From positions 141,995-205,994 of the forward strand of contig NZ_RQGG01000028.1 of assembly GCF_004769665.1 (NCBI RefSeq): 64,000 nucleotides of DNA. Direction: 5' to 3'. Below are positions 54,716-62,985 of this stretch, piece by piece (within the stretch, counting starts at the first letter, position 1; each line of letters begins with the position of its first letter). A program made the position numbers and the translations under genes. The DNA is from Leptospira kemamanensis. Lineage in GTDB: Bacteria > Spirochaetota > Leptospiria > Leptospirales > Leptospiraceae. The notes below the pieces were generated by a model. That model was not told where the DNA came from. It made no database searches and saw only the letters and a list, made by a program, of their open reading frames with translations.

Positions 54716-55579
54716 TTAATTGAATAAACCAAAAATGGGTAATTCCATCTCACCCAGAATTTCCGCCTTATTTTTGTATGCAGTTCCTCTCCCTTCTGCC
54801 AAAGCAAATTTTCCCTTGGAAAAATCATTTGGAGATAAATAAGGAGTATTCGTTTCCAATCGAATTAACTTTTTCCCTTTTTCTTTTGCAAGAAGGGTTT
54901 TTAAATCCTCAGTTTCCGATTCAATGATTTGGACAGAGGCATCTAACGCACGTTTTAGCATATTTTTACTAACTGGCCTATGGTTATTCACTTGATGGAT
55001 CACGATTCGATCGATACTTGGATCTAAAATGAGTTCCTTAATTGGTTCTCCATCCCCGATACCTCCATCCAAAAATTCCTGACCTTGAAACTCTTGCACT
55101 TCATAAAGGAATGGGAAGGCAATCGAAGCCATAACTGCATCTAACACATTTCCTTCTGTGATCAACTCTCGTTTATTTTTTGATAAATTGGAGACAGCAA
55201 TCCCTAATTTGATTGGTAGTTCTGAAAACTTTTTGTTTCCCAAATAAGGGTATAAAATTTTCCGAGTAGCTTGTCCAGTGAGGACACCACTTGACTTGTT
55301 CCATCCTTTTTTTAACAATCGACCCAATAAGGTTATGGAGTTCCCTTCCCAAAAATCCTTTTTTTTAAGTCCGAGGACAACGGATTCAAATTCAAGCATC
55401 TCTTTTCCTGTTGCATACAAGGCACCGATCATCGCTCCAGAACTAGAGCCAGTTACAATCGCAGGTTTGAATCCAATCTCCTGTAATCCTCTTACAAAAC
55501 CAGTGTGGGCAAAAAATCCAAAAAAGGCTGATTTCAAACACAAGGCGGAATATTTTTTCGGAAAGATAAGTTCGATCAT
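54716..55579 (-). CDS. Patatin-like phospholipase
   Basis: A 287-residue patatin-family hydrolase. The nucleophile elbow is GSSSG (Ser46) and the catalytic Asp171 is in EFLDGGIGDGEP. The N-terminal oxyanion loop, normally Gly-rich (GGG-x-x-G), reads KSAFFGFFAHTGF, so the Gly-rich stretch is largely lost. FLYEVQEF and ASIAFPF are typical. It could be a divergent lipid acyl hydrolase or have low activity. It lies between a P-type ATPase gene (24-base gap) and a kinase gene (7-base gap). Confidence 0.82.
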   Translation of the reverse strand: MIELIFPKKYSALCLKSAFFGFFAHTGFVRGLQEIGFKPAIVTGSSSGAMIGALYATGKEMLEFESVVLGLKKKDFWEGNSITLLGRLLKKGWNKSSGVLTGQATRKILYPYLGNKKFSELPIKLGIAVSNLSKNKRELITEGNVLDAVMASIAFPFLYEVQEFQGQEFLDGGIGDGEPIKELILDPSIDRIVIHQVNNHRPVSKNMLKRALDASVQIIESETEDLKTLLAKEKGKKLIRLETNTPYLSPNDFSKGKFALAEGRGTAYKNKAEILGEMELPIFGLFN

Positions 55580-55603
55580 AACGATGGATTTGGTTTTCCC
55601 TTT

Positions 55604-58117
55604 TTATACCTTTCGGATCCATTTTGCAATGGAAACTTTTGTCATATCATAGAACAATACTCCAATAAAAGCAACTAGTATCGCCACGGAAAATTGTATA
55701 AAATTAAGCGGAACAAACCTGAACAAAGCATTCATTCCAGGTAAATAAATCGATAAGAGGAGAACACTAATGGTGATCAAAAACACAATATAGATCATGG
55801 AATTTTTGATACGCATGCGACTCCACATAGATTCATGTAACGATCGATTGGCAAGTATCAAAAATAAATTTGAAAATACTAAGGAAACAAAAGTAGTTGT
55901 GCTTACAACTTGTTTGATTCCATTTTCATTCAAATAAACAAAAGTAATCCAATAAGTTACAACAACAGATAACAAGGAATAAAACCCTTGGATGAGTGAA
56001 TTGATAAAAAGTTCTTTGTCTAGTAATGGATCCGAAGAAAACCTCGGCTTTCGGTTCATCAAATCAAACTCAGCTGCTTCCTTTTCAAAAACAATAGTAC
56101 AGGTTGGATCAATCACCATCTCCATAAATACAATGTGAATGGCTGATAATACAACGATTGGCCAATCAAATAAAATTGGGAAAAAAGTAATCCCAACAAT
56201 GGGGATATGAACACCAATTAAATAACCCAGTGCTTTTTTTAGATTATCAAAAATCTGTCTCCCAATTCTCACAGACTCCAAAATCGAAGAGAATGAATCG
56301 TCTAACAAAACTATATCGGCAGCTTCCCTTGCAACGTCCGTTCCTCGTTCTCCCATAGCGACACCGATATTGGCAGTTCTGAGTGCAGGTGCATCATTTA
56401 CCCCATCTCCGGTCATCGCAACGATTTCCCCATCTGCCTTCAGATAACGAACTAACTTCCACTTATCCTCGGGACTCACTCGAGAAAAGACATTACACGT
56501 TCTTAAAACATCACGTAGTTTCTCCTCCGTTAGTTCTGATAATTCCTTTCCCGTGTACACTAAATCTGCATTTTGTAATCCAATTTGTTTCGCAATATTT
56601 TTTGCCGTTTCCGGATAATCGCCTGTGATCATAATCACGCGGATACCAGAACGATACGCTGTTTTCACAGCTTCGGGAACAATTTCTCGAATTGGATCCA
56701 AAAACGAAAGTAAGCCGTATAACTCATATGATATGGAATCTCGATTTTCAGGAACCTCCTGTGAAGGAAATTTTGATTTGGCCACGGCCAACACACGATA
56801 ACCTTCTTTGGCAAGTAAATTTGTTTGATTCGTCCATAATTCTAATTCTGTTTCATTCAATTGACATAAGGTAAAAATTGCTTCCGGTGAACCCTTTGCA
56901 TAACAGCTAAAACCATCATTTTCCTGTAAAACCCGAACCATGGTTAGTTGGCTTGGTGTCAGAGGAAAATCTTTAATGGAAATGAGAGACATATCACCAG
57001 ACTGATGAAAAGATTCCATGGATTGAGAAATAGCAATATCCATAGGGTCAAAACTCGGATGTTTGGATGCAAAATATGCAATTTGTAAAATTTCTTTTGA
57101 ATCCAATGAAATCTCATTTGTATTTTCTAAATTTTGAACAATTGATTTCGTTGTGATTTTCCCAAGTTTCATTCTATTTTGTGTGATCGTACCTGTTTTA
57201 TCAGAACATAAAACTGTAGCCGCACCCAATGTCTCAATAATGGAAGAACGTCTTACTAAAACATTTTTCGTACTTAAGCGATAAGCTCCTAATGCAAAAA
57301 ATATCGTCATTACCAAAGGTAATTCTTCTGGCATAAGTCCAATCGCCAAAGTCAATCCAGATAAAAGACCTTGTAACCACTGCGATTGCACGAATCCAAA
57401 ATATAGGGCAAGTAAAATACAAAGACTTGCGGCAACTAAGAATAAATTACGTACGAGTCTTGTTACTTCTATTTCTAAAAGTGTTTTACCAACAGATTCA
57501 TCTGCAATTTTACGACCAATTTTTCCAATTTCAGTTAGATTTCCAACAGAGGTAACTCGACATACTCCTTCCCCACCAACTACCAGTGCACCACAGTATA
57601 CAAACTGGCCTATGAGTTTATTCACAGGGATTGACTCACCAGTTAACAATGATTCGTCGCACGAAAACAACCGATCAGAAAGCAACTCAGCATCTGCTGG
57701 AATTCGGTCACCTTCGTTTAAGATCAACAAATCTCCATACACTACATCCTTCCCTTCAATACGGATGATTTGTCCATCACGAATGACATTACTTCTTGGG
57801 CTTGCCAATGACCGAAGGGCGGAGATGGCGGTTTCTGTTTTTTTCTCTTGGTAAAACGTAATACAAATAATACCGATGACAGATCCTAACAAGAGCAAGG
57901 CTTCATTTCGATCTCCCAAAAGTAAATAGACGATACTAATAGAAATGAGAAGCAAAATCATTGGTTCTGTGACAACCCCAAACAACATTCGCAACAATCC
58001 ATTTTTCTGGGAGGTACTGATTTCGTTTGATCCGTAGACTGAACGGTTCTTTTTTACTGTTTCTTGGGTTAAACCCATGGTTATGTATTCAGAAATTTGT
58101 TTGGGTATGGCTTGCAT
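55604..58117 (-). CDS. P-type cation-transporting ATPase (P2-like)
   Basis: An 837-residue pump. The phosphorylated Asp306 is in CSDKTGTIT, the actuator loop is LLTGES (157-162), and the M4 motif is GLMPEELP (261-267). MTGDGVNDAPALR marks the P domain. Six C-terminal helices include VFMEMVIDPTC in M6. The layout is that of bacterial calcium or related P2-type ATPases (PEELP instead of PEGLP is frequent among them), but the ion is not certain. No clear ribosome site precedes either ATG (58117 or 58078). Confidence 0.88.
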   Translation of the reverse strand: MQAIPKQISEYITMGLTQETVKKNRSVYGSNEISTSQKNGLLRMLFGVVTEPMILLLISISIVYLLLGDRNEALLLLGSVIGIICITFYQEKKTETAISALRSLASPRSNVIRDGQIIRIEGKDVVYGDLLILNEGDRIPADAELLSDRLFSCDESLLTGESIPVNKLIGQFVYCGALVVGGEGVCRVTSVGNLTEIGKIGRKIADESVGKTLLEIEVTRLVRNLFLVAASLCILLALYFGFVQSQWLQGLLSGLTLAIGLMPEELPLVMTIFFALGAYRLSTKNVLVRRSSIIETLGAATVLCSDKTGTITQNRMKLGKITTKSIVQNLENTNEISLDSKEILQIAYFASKHPSFDPMDIAISQSMESFHQSGDMSLISIKDFPLTPSQLTMVRVLQENDGFSCYAKGSPEAIFTLCQLNETELELWTNQTNLLAKEGYRVLAVAKSKFPSQEVPENRDSISYELYGLLSFLDPIREIVPEAVKTAYRSGIRVIMITGDYPETAKNIAKQIGLQNADLVYTGKELSELTEEKLRDVLRTCNVFSRVSPEDKWKLVRYLKADGEIVAMTGDGVNDAPALRTANIGVAMGERGTDVAREAADIVLLDDSFSSILESVRIGRQIFDNLKKALGYLIGVHIPIVGITFFPILFDWPIVVLSAIHIVFMEMVIDPTCTIVFEKEAAEFDLMNRKPRFSSDPLLDKELFINSLIQGFYSLLSVVVTYWITFVYLNENGIKQVVSTTTFVSLVFSNLFLILANRSLHESMWSRMRIKNSMIYIVFLITISVLLLSIYLPGMNALFRFVPLNFIQFSVAILVAFIGVLFYDMTKVSIAKWIRKV

Positions 58118-58169
58118 AATAATTGGATTTTCGAATTGAATTAATTTGATTCTAGATTAACATTCTAGA

Positions 58170-59516
58170 ATGTGCGATACATCCCTTGCCACTGAAAAAT
58201 TTACCAAAACACAAAAAAGAATTTTTGCTAAAAATTCCGATCGAGAACCAAATGAAGCCCAATCCATTTTACACGTTTCTCGCAAGGAATATCCACAAAA
58301 CACCAAGGTAAAAACCAGTTTTATAGAAATCCCACAAACTCCGGTTACCTATGAAGTGTTTTTATCCAAACCGTTTCATATGTGGGGCGCGGAAATGGGT
58401 GTTAATGAGTTTGGAGTATGTATTGGAAACGAAGCTGTTTTTACAAACCTAAAAATACATAAAAAAAATGATGGGTTAACAGGAATGGATCTTTTGCGTT
58501 TGGCTTTAGAACGTTGTAAAACTGCAAAAGACGCACTATCTTGTATCACTGAATTACTAGAACGTTTTGGGCAAGATGCATGTGGAGGATACAAAAATCA
58601 GTCGTTCTTCTATCATAATAGCTTTATTATCGCAGATCGAACTGATGGTTATGTTTTAGAAACAGCAGACAGGCATTGGGTTTCAAAAAAAATAGATTCT
58701 TTTTATGCAATTTCCAATGGTCTCACAATCGAATCCGACTATGATGAAATCTCAAAAAGCCTACTAGATAATTTGAAACATAAATCCAAAAAGGATTTTT
58801 CCTTCAAAAAAGAATTCAGTGATTCGTTTTACACATACATGAGCCATTGTTCAGACCGAAGAAATCTTCACAAAAGAACTGCAGAAGCATATCAAAACCT
58901 TCACACAACGTACCATACTAAACTTGCCATGGAAACTTTGAAAACTCATGAGATTCCTATTGATGACTTTGAACCTTGTAATGGTTCCATGAAATCTTTA
59001 TGTTTACATTCCACAGGTCTCACAACGCCAAATCAAACAAATGGAAGTTTGGTGGTCGAATGGGATACTTCAGAAACGAATCAAGATCCACTTCGAGTAT
59101 ATTATACAGGAACATCCACTCCTTGCCTAAGTTTATTTAAACCATTTTTCTTTGGTACAAAAAATTTCATCAATGCATCTAGCTTAGATTCAAATGCTTC
59201 CTTTTCTGATACATTATGGTGGTTACATGAATCAATTGCAAGGAAAAGTAATTTTGATTACCAAGGTGTCAGATCGATTTTACTGCCTAGTTTGATTGGG
59301 TTACAAGATTCCGTGATGAACGTAACCAAAGAATCCATTCCATCCACTAAAAAAGAAGAAACCCAATGGAGGTTTTTGAAAGACCATGTGAATGTTCTTA
59401 AAAAAGTTGAGGATGAATTATTGGATGCAAACATTGGCAAAAGCAGATGGCAAAACCCACTTTACCAATTGTATTGGAATGAACAAAATAAAGATCTAGG
59501 ATTCCGAAACAAGTAA
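58170..59516 (+). CDS. Secernin/C69-type peptidase-like protein
   Basis: A 448-residue N-terminal-nucleophile hydrolase of the secernin/dipeptidase A group. It starts MCDT, so Cys2 becomes the catalytic N-terminal residue after Met removal. AKNSDREPNEAQ, FHMWGAEMGVNEFGVCIGNEAVF and GMDLLRLALERCKTA are family signatures. The reaction is probably hydrolysis of short peptides or amides. The gene diverges from the ATPase gene by 52 bases, and its last 21 bases overlap the converging glycerate kinase gene. Confidence 0.88.
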   Translation: MCDTSLATEKFTKTQKRIFAKNSDREPNEAQSILHVSRKEYPQNTKVKTSFIEIPQTPVTYEVFLSKPFHMWGAEMGVNEFGVCIGNEAVFTNLKIHKKNDGLTGMDLLRLALERCKTAKDALSCITELLERFGQDACGGYKNQSFFYHNSFIIADRTDGYVLETADRHWVSKKIDSFYAISNGLTIESDYDEISKSLLDNLKHKSKKDFSFKKEFSDSFYTYMSHCSDRRNLHKRTAEAYQNLHTTYHTKLAMETLKTHEIPIDDFEPCNGSMKSLCLHSTGLTTPNQTNGSLVVEWDTSETNQDPLRVYYTGTSTPCLSLFKPFFFGTKNFINASSLDSNASFSDTLWWLHESIARKSNFDYQGVRSILLPSLIGLQDSVMNVTKESIPSTKKEETQWRFLKDHVNVLKKVEDELLDANIGKSRWQNPLYQLYWNEQNKDLGFRNK

Positions 59517-60677
59517 TAAGATAATATCATTAACATTGGTTCCCGTTGGCCCCGTATCCAAAGTAGAACCAATGTCTTTTAAAATCGCATATGAATTAGA
59601 ATGTAATAATTCACGAGTGGGGTCCCATCCGTGTTGTATCATTTTCTGAAAAGAATCCTGATCCACAACCCCACCCGCAGAATCTGTTGGGCCGTCAGTT
59701 CCATCTGTTCCCCCAGACAAAAACATCCATTTGCGATTGGATTTGTGTTTTTCCAGTAAAATCGATACTCGAAGTGTCAACTCCATATTGCGCCCCCCTT
59801 TGCCATCACCAACGACTGGGCATACCAATTCTCCACCTAACATAATTAGTTGTTTTTCTGGACTTTGGATCGCTTTTAAAAATTCCGCTTCGATCAGCAA
59901 CGAAGTTTCTTCACTCGATTTGTCCCATACACTTGAAATTAATTTTGTTTTGTATCCTTTGCGCCCTGCAGAATTCCAAATTTGATCGAGAGAACGAGTT
60001 AAATTTCCTAAAATATAATAGTGAGAACTTGGATAGGTTGGACCAGATGCGATGAGACTCGGATCATCACCTAATACATCGGAAATGACAAAAGTTAAAA
60101 CGTCTAAATCGGGATGTAACAGTTGTAAAAGTTTTCCACCTTTGACCAAAGAATATTTTTTACGTTCCTCATTTAGTTTTTGAATTGGAGTTCCTTTTTT
60201 TAATAAGGAAGATTGGATTTCTTGGATCTTTTCGATTGTGACACCGTCAATTGGAATTTCAAATAAACTAGATCCCCCTCCCGATAACAAAACCACCAAC
60301 CGATCTCCACTACCTAATGATTGTAAGCCAGACAAAATTTCTTTTGCATGTATAACTGAATTTTCATCTGGAACTGGATGTGCAGCTTCTCTGTATTCCC
60401 AAATCGATTGGTTTTCTAACAAATAAGATTCCTTTGGGACATGACCATATTTCGTAAGGACCCATCCTTTTTTGATCTTGAAATCCTTAGCAAATGCCTT
60501 CGCCATCGAATCTCCAGCCTTCCCCAAAGCGAATACATAAACATTTTTAGAGGAATCATGGATCTGTGAAAAAATTTCAGGATGTTCTTTCCAAAATTCA
60601 GGAAAAAGTTGCTCAGGTTTTGCGACTAAAATTCCTTCCTGAAAAAAATCTAACACATCTTCTTTTAGTGAATTCAA
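59496..60677 (-). CDS. Glycerate 2-kinase (MOFRL family)
   Basis: A 393-residue protein of the class II glycerate kinase / TtuD family. VLLSGGGSSLFEIP, the KGGKLLQLL segment, GGELVCPVVGDGKGGRNMELTL and SGGTDGTDGPTDSAGG are characteristic. It phosphorylates D-glycerate to 2-phosphoglycerate; some members were annotated as hydroxypyruvate reductase. Its ATG overlaps the stop of the upstream oxidoreductase by 4 bases, so the two are co-translated. The 3' end overlaps the secernin gene by 21 bases. Confidence 0.9.
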   Translation of the reverse strand: MNSLKEDVLDFFQEGILVAKPEQLFPEFWKEHPEIFSQIHDSSKNVYVFALGKAGDSMAKAFAKDFKIKKGWVLTKYGHVPKESYLLENQSIWEYREAAHPVPDENSVIHAKEILSGLQSLGSGDRLVVLLSGGGSSLFEIPIDGVTIEKIQEIQSSLLKKGTPIQKLNEERKKYSLVKGGKLLQLLHPDLDVLTFVISDVLGDDPSLIASGPTYPSSHYYILGNLTRSLDQIWNSAGRKGYKTKLISSVWDKSSEETSLLIEAEFLKAIQSPEKQLIMLGGELVCPVVGDGKGGRNMELTLRVSILLEKHKSNRKWMFLSGGTDGTDGPTDSAGGVVDQDSFQKMIQHGWDPTRELLHSNSYAILKDIGSTLDTGPTGTNVNDIILLLVSES

Positions 60678-62944
60678 TCGAATGATTTCCTGAATGTAGC
60701 ATCAAATTGATCGAACGTAATCACATCACCACTTTCCTTTCCAAATCGTAAAACATCCGTCGGACAGAGGGAAACACAGGCCGAACAACGTACACATTGT
60801 ACGCTATCCATAGGAATGCCTCGACTAGCGTAACCCATTACATCAATGCCTTGGTGGCAATTTTTTGTGCAGATATTACAAGAAATACATTTTTTCTTTT
60901 CTGAAAAGATACGAAAGGTACTAAATCTAGCATAAATATGCATGAGAGAAGCCAAAGGACAAAACATCCGGCACCACACTCGTCCAGAATATAAAAAATA
61001 AAAACCTACACCCACGACTCCTGCCAAACCGATATCAATGAATATATCATAAAATCCTTTCGTTGAATCTGCAAATATTTCCCCCCAATACAAAAATGGG
61101 AAATGAGATTTTCCAAAAACACTGATTAACTTCAAAAACGTGAGGATAAAGGCTAGAATTAAGATATATTGACCCGTATGTTCCAAGTTATATGCCCTTT
61201 TCGTATGAGGCATTTTTTGACGGTATTCATCTCCTAATGTTTCAGCAAGTCCACCACAAGAACAAATCCATCCACAATAGGCTCCTTTACCATAGTGATA
61301 GACTAATAATGGGATGATACCAAAACTAATAGATAGGCCATATAAGAACCAAAATGTGGTGATTCCACCATCATATAAAACACCCATGTTCAAAGGCCAA
61401 GCTAGAATCAACCCGTAAGCTTTCCAATACGCATCGTTTGGGAACACTTCTGTTCGGAGAAATCCCTCCTGTGAACCTAAATAACCAAATTCACCTAACT
61501 TTGGTAAGATAATTTCTGGTAAAAGAAACAGGAAAAAAATCTGAACTCCAATCAACGACAAGGTTTGGTAAAAAATGTATTCGGTTTTACGAACGAGAAT
61601 CCTACGGATCCCAAAAACCAATATGGTTAAGGAATACAAAAATGTATAATGGAAGGCTGGAGATTTTTCTAAAAACTGATATTGGAAATATGTAGAAGAT
61701 AAATAAACAAACAAAAAGTAACTAAAAGCAAAAACAAAATAGAAACTTTTCAGCATTTTCCAAGGTTTCCATTGGAATTGCCCATTCCGAAGATAAAGAA
61801 ATGCAAAAAACAAAAAACTGAAAAAAGAGAATGTAGCACTTACGGTGGCAAGAGGTGAAAACCAACTGGGTCCGTACATAGCTGCTTTGCCAAAATACGC
61901 AGTCGTTGCAAAAGTTAAAACTGCTCCGAAACCAACCCAATCCATCAGTCGTTTTTGGTTCTGTAATTTGATTCCGACTCGTTCTAGAAATCCAATAGGA
62001 GGTAAGGTTCCAATCAAAACAAATATCATATTTGCAGCAGATTTAATTGCTTTGTCCTTGGTTTTGATAAACACAGAACTTGGGGTAATCTCAGTTAGTT
62101 GTGATTCATAAAAAACTTTTATTTTGCCTTCTTTTGTGAGTTTCTGAAAACGAGATTGGTTTTCCTCTTTGGCTTTTTGAAAACGATCACCTCGATGGAC
62201 TAACGTGACATCCTTTGCATAATCTGCGCATTGGATGGCTGCCTCAAGAGCCGTGTCACCACCTCCCACAATGACAATGGATTGATGTAAAGTATCCTTT
62301 GGGTCGATCAATCGATAAAATACATGAGAACTAGTTTCCCCTTGGATCCCTAATTTTCTCGGATCTCCAGACTTCCCAATAGCGATGATCACAGCATTGG
62401 TTTCAAAATATTCTCCGGATTCGGTTTCCAAAACATAGCCAATAGAATCTTTTTTGATTTGAATTACTCGTTTGCTCGTTTGTATATTGATAGGATTATC
62501 TTTTAAAATTCCATTCAGGTCTTCTAATAGTGTTTCTTTGGTGGAATTCACAATCTTTAACTTTGATTTGGTGGGATATTCTTTTGGTTCTGCAAATATA
62601 GGTTTTCGATTCGGATAACTTTGAATGGTTTGAAAAGGTAAATTCGATTCTAAAACTAAATAGCTTTTTCCAAGTGATTTACCTTCTAATGCACATGAAA
62701 CTCCAGCAGGCCCCGAACCTATGATCACAGCATCATACCGGCCATTTTGACAAGTGGGGATGGAATTCCAAACTTTGACACCACTTTCAGCGGCAAGTTT
62801 TAAAAGGGGAACACCCGTTAGATCTCCAATCACAAAAACATTCGATAAATTAGTTTCAAAGTTTTCGGAAATTTCAGGATAAATTTCAACAGAACCTGTA
62901 GGTGCTGATTTTCTCAACCAATCAAAATAAAACTTGGGCCACAT
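60674..62944 (-). CDS. Permuted flavin oxidoreductase fused to NapH/NosR-like Fe-S membrane domain
   Basis: A 756-residue fusion. Residues about 70-330 are a thioredoxin-reductase-like flavoprotein: FAD motif VIIGSGPAGVS, NAD motif VIVGGGDTALEA, and no CxxC disulphide. The second FAD motif that normally ends such proteins (xxxFxxGDxxx) is missing there and instead stands at the N-terminus as NVFVIGDLTGVPLLK. A membrane part of about eight helices follows, with YCGWICSCGG and GRVWCRMFCPLASLMH (NapH/NosR/CcoG style), then two [4Fe-4S] motifs (CISCNICTKNC, CVRCSACVSLCP). It probably moves electrons between NAD(P)H and a membrane acceptor through Fe-S clusters. Confidence 0.82.
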   Translation of the reverse strand: MWPKFYFDWLRKSAPTGSVEIYPEISENFETNLSNVFVIGDLTGVPLLKLAAESGVKVWNSIPTCQNGRYDAVIIGSGPAGVSCALEGKSLGKSYLVLESNLPFQTIQSYPNRKPIFAEPKEYPTKSKLKIVNSTKETLLEDLNGILKDNPINIQTSKRVIQIKKDSIGYVLETESGEYFETNAVIIAIGKSGDPRKLGIQGETSSHVFYRLIDPKDTLHQSIVIVGGGDTALEAAIQCADYAKDVTLVHRGDRFQKAKEENQSRFQKLTKEGKIKVFYESQLTEITPSSVFIKTKDKAIKSAANMIFVLIGTLPPIGFLERVGIKLQNQKRLMDWVGFGAVLTFATTAYFGKAAMYGPSWFSPLATVSATFSFFSFLFFAFLYLRNGQFQWKPWKMLKSFYFVFAFSYFLFVYLSSTYFQYQFLEKSPAFHYTFLYSLTILVFGIRRILVRKTEYIFYQTLSLIGVQIFFLFLLPEIILPKLGEFGYLGSQEGFLRTEVFPNDAYWKAYGLILAWPLNMGVLYDGGITTFWFLYGLSISFGIIPLLVYHYGKGAYCGWICSCGGLAETLGDEYRQKMPHTKRAYNLEHTGQYILILAFILTFLKLISVFGKSHFPFLYWGEIFADSTKGFYDIFIDIGLAGVVGVGFYFLYSGRVWCRMFCPLASLMHIYARFSTFRIFSEKKKCISCNICTKNCHQGIDVMGYASRGIPMDSVQCVRCSACVSLCPTDVLRFGKESGDVITFDQFDATFRKSFD

Positions 62945-62985
62945 ACTATTTGATTGGACTGAAAAATCAAAAAAAAGAAACGAAA

